Assembly: GCA_937915725.1 (NCBI GenBank)
Contig: CALGGV010000209.1
Location: 1-17,258, forward strand
Reading direction: 5' to 3'
DNA length: 17,258 nt
Source: an uncultured Selenomonadales bacterium
Lineage (GTDB): Bacteria; Bacillota; Negativicutes; Selenomonadales; Selenomonadaceae
Positions within the stretch are counted from its first letter, which is position 1. Every line of letters begins with the position of its first letter. The notes below the pieces were generated by a model. That model searched no databases and had not been told where the DNA came from. It saw nothing but the letters and a program-made list of their open reading frames with translations. This document shows, piece by piece, positions 7,375-13,446 of this stretch. The translations under genes and the position numbers were made by a program.

Positions 7375-9729
7375 TTATTCTGCGCCTCTGAAGTAATGCC
7401 CGCGTGTAAAATTTTCAATTTCCGAGCCGCCGAATTTATAAGCGCGTACAACCTGCGCGAGTTCGTCATTTGTTAAAAATCTGCCGTCAACTCTGATTCT
7501 TGCCACGCCGTCAAATTCTTTTCGATTTTCAATCATTGACAAAACTTTTGAATTTAAAATGTGCATTCGGCAAAATTGGTCGGTAACCACAGGGAACAAA
7601 ATATTTTTTCTGTCGCGCAGGAAGTAATTATTTTTGCGGCAAACGTGCGGGCAATTTTCAACGTTTCCTAAAAAACTTCCAATGGCGCAGTAAGCAGAAA
7701 TCATAAGTTCGGCGCGTCCGTGTACGATACATTCAACCGGCAAGCAAGATTTTTTGATTAAAAATTTAACCTGCGCGAGCGTCAATTCCGGCGAAAGTGT
7801 CACGCCCTCAACGCCCAAATTTTTTAGAAATTTAATCGTTTCAGAATTGAAAACTATAAGCGAAAAATCCGTACGAATTGGCGCGTCAGAAATTTTTTTG
7901 GCAAGATAAAGCGTGCCGATATTGTGGACGTAAACCGCGTCGAAATTTGCCGCAGTTAAAATTTTTTCCACATTAAAAATTTCGGAGTTGCGAACAATGC
8001 GCGGCGTTGCAAGATAAAATTTCTTATTGACAGAATGAACGATTTTTTCAGCTTGAGAAATTTCCTGCGCCGTGATAATTCTGTTACAAAAATTTTCGCC
8101 GCCGTACAAAATGGAATCTGCCCCGCTGTCAAGGGCGATTTTTATTTTTTCCAAAGTATCAACCTGTATAACAAGTTCAGTTTTTTCTGCGTGGTAAGGT
8201 TGAAAGGCAGTAGGCAAAAGACAAGAGGCAGTAGTAGATTTTTGAAATTTTTTGAGGCGCAAATTTTCAAGTTGTTCGGTACATTTGCGGCGGACTTCGT
8301 TTAATTCGCTAAGCGGCACCATTAAATTACCTTCAATGTGCGTTTTCAAAAGTACCAACTCAAAAACAGAATTGCCAAGCCTTGAAATTTGTTTAAAAAG
8401 CGTTTCAAAATTCAGCGGGCGATTTTTTGCAACTTCAGCAATAAAATCAGTTTCGGCGGTTGCCTCGTTTTCGCCGTCAGTCAACATTAAAGTTAAAGGC
8501 TTGCCGACTTCAGCAAAAACTTCAGCGGCAACCGGAATTTTTCCAAAATTATCATCAGCAAAAAATTTCCGCGCGTCAGAAATTAATTCAGCGTCAAAAA
8601 TTTTAAAGGCGCGGTCGTGAATTTTAACGCCGCGTGTATCGTCAACTTCAACCGTGCAAATATCGCCGTCAATCTTAAAATTTTCAACAGTGAAAGTAAC
8701 GCGTCCGCCAACTTTTACCCAAATTTCAACTTGATCTCCTGCGTTAATTTTTTCTGTCAACTTGAGAGAAATTTTATTTTTTTCAACGGCAATAACGCGC
8801 CCAATTAAAACGCCGCGGTTATTTGGGCGTTTATCGCTGATTAAATTTTTGCCGGGATTTTTTTCAAGATAAGCGGTTGTAAAATCACGGTTGAAAATCT
8901 GCGCGAGTTTCCGGTGGTCTTCATCAGTAACAGAAAAATTTTTGTCGAGTACGTCACGATAAATTTTTACAACCGTTGCAACATATTCGGCGCGTTTCAT
9001 ACGCCCTTCAATTTTTAAAGAATCAACGCCGGCTGCAACAAGGCGCGGCAAAATTTCAAGCGTGTTTAAATCTTTTGGACTAAGTAAATATTCGCCCGCA
9101 TTTTGTAAAAGTTCATTGCCTTGTTCGTCAACCAAAGTATAGGGAAGGCGGCAAGGTTGCGCACAACGCCCGCGGTTACCACTGCGCCCGCCAATCATAC
9201 TGCTCATTAAACATTGTCCGGAAAAGCAAACACATAACGCGCCGTGTGCAAAAATTTCAGTTTCAATCGGAGAATTTTTGGCGATATTTTCAATTTCGTT
9301 TAAAGTTAATTCACGCGCTAAAACGACGCGGCTAAATCCTAAATCAGCAAGAATTTTAACGCCTTCCAAATTGTGAACAGTCATTTGAGTTGAGGCGTGC
9401 AAAGGAATTTCCGGCGCAATATTTTTTATAATTTTTGCCGCTCCTAAATCTTGAACAAGCAGCGCGTCAACATTTGCACTGCGCAAAAATTTTATATACT
9501 CGGCAAAATTTTCAAGTTCGCTGTCATTCAAAATTGTATTGGTGGTAACGTGAATTGCAACGTTATGAAGATGGGCGAATTTTACGGCGGCGCGCAGATT
9601 TTCGCCGGAAAAATTTTCAGCGTAGGCACGCGCTCCAAAATTACTGCCTGCCAAATAAACTGCATTTGCGCCTGCGTTTACGGCGGCTTTTAGTGCATCG
9701 AAATTTCCCGCCGGTGCCAGTAATTCCAT
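7375..9729 (-). CDS. U32 family protein with DUF3656-type middle region and duplicated U32-like C-terminal half
   Basis: This 784-aa protein of the peptidase U32 family is annotated as a protease by tradition. The studied relatives RlhA and TrhP are RNA hydroxylation enzymes, and this one may also act on RNA. The N-terminal barrel opens with MELLAPAGNFDALKAAVNAG and carries the cysteine cluster HGALCVCFSGQC ... RCAQPC (C166, C168, C173, C189, C193), a likely Fe-S site. A middle DUF3656-like part follows. From about residue 560 a second U32-like half appears, with a parallel motif HGRAELMISAYC ... CPHVC and the family-like end TRGHYFRG. The ATG at 9729 has GGGAG 9 nt upstream; a longer upstream frame has no such site and would cover the promoter. 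A short CTGCCT-type repeat encodes part of the linker between the halves. Confidence 0.88.
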   Translation of the reverse strand: MELLAPAGNFDALKAAVNAGANAVYLAGSNFGARAYAENFSGENLRAAVKFAHLHNVAIHVTTNTILNDSELENFAEYIKFLRSANVDALLVQDLGAAKIIKNIAPEIPLHASTQMTVHNLEGVKILADLGFSRVVLARELTLNEIENIAKNSPIETEIFAHGALCVCFSGQCLMSSMIGGRSGNRGRCAQPCRLPYTLVDEQGNELLQNAGEYLLSPKDLNTLEILPRLVAAGVDSLKIEGRMKRAEYVATVVKIYRDVLDKNFSVTDEDHRKLAQIFNRDFTTAYLEKNPGKNLISDKRPNNRGVLIGRVIAVEKNKISLKLTEKINAGDQVEIWVKVGGRVTFTVENFKIDGDICTVEVDDTRGVKIHDRAFKIFDAELISDARKFFADDNFGKIPVAAEVFAEVGKPLTLMLTDGENEATAETDFIAEVAKNRPLNFETLFKQISRLGNSVFELVLLKTHIEGNLMVPLSELNEVRRKCTEQLENLRLKKFQKSTTASCLLPTAFQPYHAEKTELVIQVDTLEKIKIALDSGADSILYGGENFCNRIITAQEISQAEKIVHSVNKKFYLATPRIVRNSEIFNVEKILTAANFDAVYVHNIGTLYLAKKISDAPIRTDFSLIVFNSETIKFLKNLGVEGVTLSPELTLAQVKFLIKKSCLPVECIVHGRAELMISAYCAIGSFLGNVENCPHVCRKNNYFLRDRKNILFPVVTDQFCRMHILNSKVLSMIENRKEFDGVARIRVDGRFLTNDELAQVVRAYKFGGSEIENFTRGHYFRGAE
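8205..8237. repeat. Short imperfect GGCAGTAG/GGCAAAAG repeat within the U32 gene
   Basis: GGCAGTAG, GGCAAAAG, ACAAGA and GGCAGTAGTAG follow one another at 8206-8237. On the coding (minus) strand this gives the linker residues TTASCLLPTAF between the DUF3656-like part and the second U32-like half. Such GGCAGTAGGC-like microrepeats resemble reiterated intergenic sequences seen in other bacteria. Here it lies in frame within a gene, at a place that tolerates insertion. Confidence 0.5.
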
Positions 9730-9796
9730 TAAATTTTCTCCCTTGTTTTTATAATTTGAAATTTTATTAACGATAATTTTTAAAGTAACAGTCGAT

Positions 9797-9825
9797 ATTA
9801 TAGCACAAAACTTTTTCCTGCCCAA
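9797..9825 (-). promoter_or_regulatory. Probable promoter of the U32-carbonic anhydrase operon
   Basis: On the minus strand a perfect TATAAT (9802-9797) is preceded by TG in the extended -10 position (TGCTATAAT). TTGGGC (9825-9820) lies 17 nt upstream as a weak -35. The start of transcription would fall about 60 nt before the ATG at 9729. Confidence 0.65.
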
Positions 9826-9844
9826 TTAAGTTGAAATGTACTTT

Positions 9845-9854
9845 TTGTTATGAT
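9845..9854 (+). promoter_or_regulatory. Possible extended -10 promoter of the amidase gene
   Basis: TGTTATGAT (9846-9854) fits the extended -10 pattern TGnTATAAT with one mismatch. It lies about 33 nt before the TTG start of the amidase. No convincing -35 box is seen at 17 nt. Confidence 0.4.
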
Positions 9855-9886
9855 AACATTTTATAAAATTTAAGGAGTTGTTTTGA

Positions 9887-10540
9887 TTGAAAAAATTTCT
9901 GTTAGTAATAATCTTCGCACAGATTTTTATTTTAAGCGTGGCAAGCGCGGCGAATGAAACTTTGCCAATAATTTACAAGCCGATTGAATGGACAGAAAAT
10001 CGAGAACGTTTAATTGAAGAATACGCGCTTGAACATTACGGCTTTTCGGTAACTTCGATAATTCCTCAAGCAATAGTTGTACATTGGACGGCGAATGGAA
10101 GTTTTGAGGAAACTTACGATTATTTTTACAATGAAGAATTTACAAGCGGAATTGACAAAGGGACTTTGAATGTTGCGTCACATTTTGTAGTTGACAAGGA
10201 CGGCACAATTTATCGCTTGACGCCGGAAAATGCTTTAAATCGCCACGCTATAGGCTATAATTGGTGCGCTATTGGTATTGAAAATGTTGGCGGCGTTGAC
10301 GGCAAGGAAGATTTAACGCTCGCGCAACTTGAGGCGAATATAAATTTAATTCGGTACTTGCACGAAAATTATCCCACGATTGAATATGTTTTTGGACACT
10401 ATCAACAAGTTGAGGCAAGAGCAAGCGGCTTGTTTATTGAAAAAGTTCCGGATTATTTTGCAGTAAAACCTGACCCCGGCAAAAAATTTATGCAAGCCCT
10501 GCGCGACAATTTGGAAAATGACGGCTTAAAATTTTTCTAA
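9887..10540 (+). CDS. Secreted N-acetylmuramoyl-L-alanine amidase (Amidase_2 / PGRP-like)
   Basis: This is a zinc amidase that cuts the bond between N-acetylmuramic acid and L-alanine in peptidoglycan, exported to the envelope. Of 217 aa, residues 1-21 are a signal peptide (KK, hydrophobic core, cleavage likely after VASA). The Amidase_2 fold shows VVHWTA (H66), SHFVVDKDGTIYRL (H99), HAIGYNWCAIGIENVGG (H120, E132), FGHYQ (H171) and DPGKKF (D196). H66, H171 and D196 are the expected zinc ligands. No separate cell-wall binding domain is present. The TTG start has AAGGAG 9 nt upstream. The last 15 bp overlap the end of the convergent exonuclease gene, so no terminator fits between them. Possible roles are wall turnover or recycling, or spore or phage-like lysis; its neighbours do not settle this. 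Confidence 0.9.
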   Translation: MKKFLLVIIFAQIFILSVASAANETLPIIYKPIEWTENRERLIEEYALEHYGFSVTSIIPQAIVVHWTANGSFEETYDYFYNEEFTSGIDKGTLNVASHFVVDKDGTIYRLTPENALNRHAIGYNWCAIGIENVGGVDGKEDLTLAQLEANINLIRYLHENYPTIEYVFGHYQQVEARASGLFIEKVPDYFAVKPDPGKKFMQALRDNLENDGLKFF

Positions 10541-11281
10541 AGTCAAAGTAACCGGACAATGATCACTGCCCAAAATTTTATCTTCAATCGACGCGCCGGA
10601 AATTTTATCTGCAAGATTTTTTGAAACTAAAAAATAATCGATACGCCAGCCGGAATTATTTTCCCGCGCCTTGCGAAAATTTGACCACCACGAATAAATA
10701 TTTTCTCTGTCGGGGTACAAAAATCTGAAAGTGTCAATAAATCCTGCATTTAAAAGTTCAGAAAATTTGCCGCGTTCCTCGTCAGTAAATCCCGCGCTGT
10801 GACGATTTGACGCGGGATTTTTTAAATCAATTTCCTTGTGTGCAACATTTAAATCGCCGCAAATTATCACCGGTTTAACGGCGTCCAAATTTTTCACGTA
10901 AGAGCGAAAATCATCTTCCCATTTCAAGCGATATTCAAGCCGTTCCAATTTCCTTGAATTGGGCGTGTAAGTGTTGACGAAATAAAAATTTTCAAATTCC
11001 AAAGTTATAACGCGCCCTTCGTGGTCGTGTTCGTCGATATTCAAGCCGTAAGTTGTCGAAATTGGATTAACGCGCGTAAAAATTGCCGTGCCGGAATAAC
11101 CTTTTTTTTCCGCGCTATTCCAAAATTGCGCGTAGCCGTTTAAATCGATAATCGCTTGTTCTTGCAACATTCTAGTTTCTTGCAGGGCGAAAATATCCGC
11201 GTCAAGATTTTTAAAACTTTCCATAAAATTTTTTTTGAGACAGGCGCGCAAGCCGTTTACATTCCACGATACAAATTTCAT
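10526..11281 (-). CDS. xth: Exodeoxyribonuclease III / AP endonuclease (ExoIII family)
   Basis: This DNA repair enzyme cuts at abasic sites and has 3'-5' exonuclease and 3'-phosphatase activity. The 251-aa protein carries the full endonuclease/exonuclease/phosphatase signature: SWNVNG (N7), LQETR (E35), NTYTPN, CGDLNVAH (D and N of the active site), WRIDYF and SDHCPVTL (the D-H pair) at the end. Length is normal. ATG 11281 is chosen over an in-frame TTG 6 nt upstream because AAAGGAG lies 8 nt before the ATG. A perfect TATAAT on the minus strand (11309-11304) lies just upstream and could be the -10 box, although no good -35 was found. The 3' end overlaps the amidase gene by 15 bp. Confidence 0.95.
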   Translation of the reverse strand: MKFVSWNVNGLRACLKKNFMESFKNLDADIFALQETRMLQEQAIIDLNGYAQFWNSAEKKGYSGTAIFTRVNPISTTYGLNIDEHDHEGRVITLEFENFYFVNTYTPNSRKLERLEYRLKWEDDFRSYVKNLDAVKPVIICGDLNVAHKEIDLKNPASNRHSAGFTDEERGKFSELLNAGFIDTFRFLYPDRENIYSWWSNFRKARENNSGWRIDYFLVSKNLADKISGASIEDKILGSDHCPVTLTLEKF

Positions 11282-11397
11282 TTGCAAAACTCCTTTTTTG
11301 TGAATTATAAATTAAAAATTCTTTTTACGCTACGAAAATAATTTTCCTTATAAAATTTTCAAGGCGGCGTTTTTTTTATTTACAAAAAAATTTTCGT

Positions 11398-11425
11398 TTG
11401 ATAAAATTTTAGTGTGTAGTATAAA
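11398..11425 (+). promoter_or_regulatory. Promoter of the aldo/keto reductase gene
   Basis: TTGATA (11398-11403) and TATAAA (11420-11425) are separated by 16 nt. The transcript would start near 11432, followed by AGGAGGG (11437-11443) and the GTG start at 11449. All elements are close to consensus. Confidence 0.75.
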
Positions 11426-11448
11426 AAAATTTTTTAGGAGGGTTAATC

Positions 11449-12567
11449 GTGGCTTACTTAGGAGAAGAAATTAAAAAACTCGGCTTTGGGCTTATGCGCC
11501 TGCCGAAAAAAGATGAAGTCATTGACGTTGAACAAGTCAAACAAATGGTCGATATTTTTTTGTCGAAAGGCTTTACTTACTTTGACACAGCGTGGGCTTA
11601 TCCCGGCAGTGAAGATGCAATTCGTCAAGCACTCGTTGAACGTTATCCGCGTGAAAAATTCCAGCTCGCTACAAAAAACGCCGCCTGGATTAATTGTAAA
11701 ACTCGTGAAGATGCTATCGCACAATTTGAAACTTCATTGAAACAAACGGGCGCGGGTTATTTCGATTTTTATCTTTTGCACAATTTGGGCGAAGGGCGCA
11801 CGAAATTTTTTGAAGACTTCGATTTGTGGAATTTTGTATTTGAACAGAAAAAACTCGGCAAGATTAAGCACGTAGGATTTTCTTTCCATTCCACGCCGGA
11901 AGAATTGGACGAAATTTTAACCAAACATCCTGAGGCAGAATTTGTACAGTTGCAAATTAATTATGCAGATTGGGAAAATCCTGCAATTCAATCCCGCGGC
12001 GTTTACGAAATGGCGCGCAAGCACGGTAAACCGGTTATAATTATGGAGCCGGTAAAAGGCGGCTTGTTGGCTAATCCGCCTGAACAAGTTGCTGAAGTTT
12101 TCAAAAAAGCTAATCCCGACGCCTCCCTTGCAAGTTGGGCTATTCGTTTTTCGGCAAGTTTGGACGGCGTCATTACTGTCCTTTCCGGTATGTCAAATTT
12201 GGAACAAATGGAAAATAATACTTCCTACATGGAAAATTTCCAAAAACTCAACGATTCAGAAAAAGCAACCGTCGAAGAGGCGCGCCGCGTTATGGCGTCA
12301 ATTCCGCTTATTCCTTGTACAACCTGTAATTATTGTGCGAAAGTTTGCCCGCAAAATATCGGTATTTCCGGCTCGTTTACCGCTATGAATATTTACACGC
12401 TGTACAAAAATCTTGAGACTGCAAAACAACAGGAACATTGGCTTGTAACAATGCACGGCAAAAAATCAGCCGGCGATTGTATCAAGTGCGGCGCGTGTGA
12501 AAAAGTTTGCCCGCAACATATTCAAATCAGAAAAGAACTTGTTACAGTCAGCAAAACTTTAGGATAA
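11449..12567 (+). CDS. Aldo/keto reductase with C-terminal 2x[4Fe-4S] ferredoxin-like domain
   Basis: This is a probable cytosolic NAD(P)H-linked oxidoreductase for aldehydes or ketones, with an added electron-transfer domain common in strict anaerobes. In the 372 aa, the AKR barrel occupies about 1-285 with the catalytic tetrad D46 and Y51 (YFDTAWAY), K76 (ATKN) and H111 (LLHN). The C-terminal part has two complete CxxCxxCxxxCP motifs: C290, C293, C296, C300 and C344, C347, C350, C354. The GTG start has a strong AGGAGGG ribosome binding site. The gene stands alone between its own promoter and a clear terminator. The natural substrate cannot be told from sequence; the Fe-S clusters suggest coupling to ferredoxin or flavodoxin rather than simple NADPH use. 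Confidence 0.93.
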   Translation: MAYLGEEIKKLGFGLMRLPKKDEVIDVEQVKQMVDIFLSKGFTYFDTAWAYPGSEDAIRQALVERYPREKFQLATKNAAWINCKTREDAIAQFETSLKQTGAGYFDFYLLHNLGEGRTKFFEDFDLWNFVFEQKKLGKIKHVGFSFHSTPEELDEILTKHPEAEFVQLQINYADWENPAIQSRGVYEMARKHGKPVIIMEPVKGGLLANPPEQVAEVFKKANPDASLASWAIRFSASLDGVITVLSGMSNLEQMENNTSYMENFQKLNDSEKATVEEARRVMASIPLIPCTTCNYCAKVCPQNIGISGSFTAMNIYTLYKNLETAKQQEHWLVTMHGKKSAGDCIKCGACEKVCPQHIQIRKELVTVSKTLG

Positions 12568-12588
12568 AATTTTTTTAACAAATTCTCG

Positions 12589-12619
12589 GTGCGCTGTGAA
12601 AATGCGGCGCACTTTTTTT
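12589..12619 (+). terminator. Intrinsic terminator of the aldo/keto reductase gene
   Basis: GTGCGCTG (12589-12596) pairs with CGGCGCAC (12605-12612), 8 bp with one wobble around an 8-nt loop, followed by seven T. It lies 22 nt after the stop codon. Confidence 0.9.
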
Positions 12620-12638
12620 ATTTCTTAATATAACAAAC

Positions 12639-12664
12639 TTGACGGGGGGGCACTCTGCTATAAT
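12639..12664 (+). promoter_or_regulatory. Promoter with a G7 tract in a short 14-nt spacer; candidate phase-variable promoter
   Basis: TTGACG (12639-12644) and a perfect TATAAT (12659-12664) are only 14 nt apart. The spacer begins with a G tract (seven G, 12644-12650, counting the last base of the -35 box). Such a G run is striking in this A/T-rich DNA. A gain of three G would give the ideal 17-nt spacer. Homopolymer tracts between -35 and -10 control phase-variable genes in, for example, Neisseria porA. It would drive the small membrane protein just downstream. Confidence 0.55.
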
Positions 12665-12704
12665 AAATCAGAATATTTTTTGATAAAAATTTTAGTGAGA
12701 GCGG

Positions 12705-12932
12705 GTGATTATTTTCTTCAGGCGCAGAAGTTTTTGGGAAAAATTAACCGGCGAAGAAAAAACGCCAATAGAAAAAGTTGAAAGTTTTATTTTTGGAATT
12801 TTGGAAGTAGTTATTTTTGTTGTAGTTGGAATTTTTGCGTTTCCGCCTATTCTTGAAATCTTAGAAATAGTTATAGGGATTTTTAGCATTTTGGCAGATA
12901 TTGTAAATTTTTTTATTTCGCTTTTTAGTTAA
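12705..12932 (+). CDS. Small hydrophobic two-helix membrane protein, unknown function
   Basis: This is a 75-aa protein I do not recognise. A basic N-terminus (FFRRRSFWEKLTGEEK) is followed by two hydrophobic stretches at about residues 27-47 and 51-74 separated only by a few residues around PPILEILE. It is therefore probably an inner-membrane hairpin with the charged N-terminus in the cytoplasm. The GTG start at 12705 has only a weak GAGAG-type binding site upstream, so the exact start is unsure. Upstream is the G-tract promoter; downstream, starting one base after the stop, is a dispersed palindromic repeat. An opposite-strand frame of 65 codons overlaps it but lacks a ribosome binding site. 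Possible roles include a small regulator of a membrane complex or a toxin-like peptide, but nothing in the sequence proves this. Confidence 0.5.
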   Translation: MIIFFRRRSFWEKLTGEEKTPIEKVESFIFGILEVVIFVVVGIFAFPPILEILEIVIGIFSILADIVNFFISLFS

Positions 12933-13126
12933 GAGTTGTTTACAAAATTTTAAGAATTAACAAGTCGGCATTTCTTTCTTTAGAAGAAAGAAACGCCTGG
13001 CAAAGAAAGAATCGACGCCCGCCTGCGTTTTTCGCGTCAAACAAAAAGTAATTTAAAGTTCCAGCCGCGTTTTCTCACGTTACCTAAACTTAAAGTCACA
13101 AGCAAAAACGGAGTGCGGCGGGCGTC
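12933..13126 (+). repeat. Dispersed palindromic intergenic repeat, copy A (complete)
   Basis: This roughly 190-bp element recurs at 17094-17258 in the same orientation. It starts GAGTTGTTTAC and contains AACAAGTCGGC. A perfect 10-bp hairpin follows, TTTCTTTCTT (12971-12980), loop TAG, AAGAAAGAAA (12984-12993), and then a second complement AAAGAAAGAA (13002-13011). A long inverted repeat encloses the rest: GACGCCCGCC (13014-13023) pairs with GGCGGGCGTC (13117-13126), and inside it CGTTTTT (13026-13032) pairs with AAAAACG (13104-13110). I saw no coding capacity. It could be a MITE-like or REP-like element or a structured RNA. Confidence 0.75.
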
Positions 13127-13152
13127 TAACGCACCTTTTAATCTTCCATTTG

Positions 13153-13181
13153 TTAACATACTATAGCGTAGAAACTATACA
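13153..13181 (+). promoter_or_regulatory. Promoter-like pair directly before a terminator hairpin
   Basis: TTAACA (13153-13158) and TATACA (13176-13181) are 17 nt apart, each one mismatch from consensus. Within it TATAG ... CTATA (13162-13180 region) forms a small inverted repeat that could be an operator. Transcription would run at once into the hairpin at 13189, so any product would be very short or need readthrough. Confidence 0.4.
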
Positions 13182-13187
13182 AAATTT

Positions 13188-13218
13188 AACGTCGCGCAGG
13201 TTGCACGGCGTTTTTTTT
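13188..13218 (+). terminator. Terminator-like hairpin, first copy of a duplicated 26-nt sequence
   Basis: AACGTCGCGCA pairs with TGCACGGCGTT around loop GGT, with one C-A mismatch and one G-U pair, followed by further T. The 26 nt from 13191 to 13216 recur exactly at 13361-13386. Confidence 0.7.
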
Positions 13219-13292
13219 CGTCTAAAAGCTGAAAATCGATTCTAAGCCGCCTTCAAAAACTTTTTGATATAAAGTATCGTACCAAATGTCAA

Positions 13293-13325
13293 ACGTGCGT
13301 TGTAGACAATTTCAGCGCGTTTTTT
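13293..13325 (+). terminator. Terminator-like hairpin between the two duplicated ones
   Basis: ACGTGC (13293-13298) pairs with GCGCGT (13315-13320) with one wobble pair. Inside is a smaller TTGT/ACAA hairpin, and five further T follow. It is weaker than its neighbours but of the same type. Confidence 0.45.
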
Positions 13326-13360
13326 GAGGCTAAAAAATTAAATTAAGAAATTCTTTAAAA

Positions 13361-13386
13361 GTCGCGCAGGTTGCACGGCGTTTTTT
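13361..13386 (+). terminator. Terminator-like hairpin, second copy of the duplicated 26-nt sequence
   Basis: GTCGCGCA pairs with TGCACGGC around loop GGT, followed by a T run. It is identical to 13191-13216 over 26 nt and ends two bases before the -35 box of fliI, so it insulates fliI from upstream transcription. Confidence 0.7.
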
Positions 13387-13388
13387 AT

Positions 13389-13417
13389 TTGACAGGTACG
13401 AAAATATTTGCTATAAA
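13389..13417 (+). promoter_or_regulatory. Near-consensus sigma-70-type promoter of fliI
   Basis: TTGACA (13389-13394) is a perfect -35 box, followed after exactly 17 nt by TATAAA (13412-13417). The start codon of fliI lies about 30 nt downstream. This is a housekeeping-type promoter, not the sigma-28 or sigma-54 type often used for flagellar genes. Confidence 0.85.
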
Positions 13418-13446
13418 AATTTAAAAAATCTGCGCGAGGAATGACT

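Larger units (their letters stand above)
12933..13446. other. Geneless stretch before fliI: repeat element, tandem terminator-like hairpins, promoter
   Basis: About 510 bp between the small membrane protein and fliI. The first part is the palindromic repeat. The rest holds a TTAACA-17-TATACA promoter-like pair, three terminator-like hairpins and the fliI promoter, listed separately. No start codon with a convincing ribosome binding site leads into an open frame of useful length. Confidence 0.7.

Noticed and set aside
12692..12889. 65-codon minus-strand frame opposite the small membrane protein
   Set aside because: It has no ribosome binding site and a repetitive Lys/Ile/Thr composition; the plus-strand frame has a promoter and a membrane-protein pattern.
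12933..13386. CRISPR array or tandem-repeat locus
   Set aside because: Repeats are palindromic or paired, not regularly spaced with unique spacers, and no cas gene is present.
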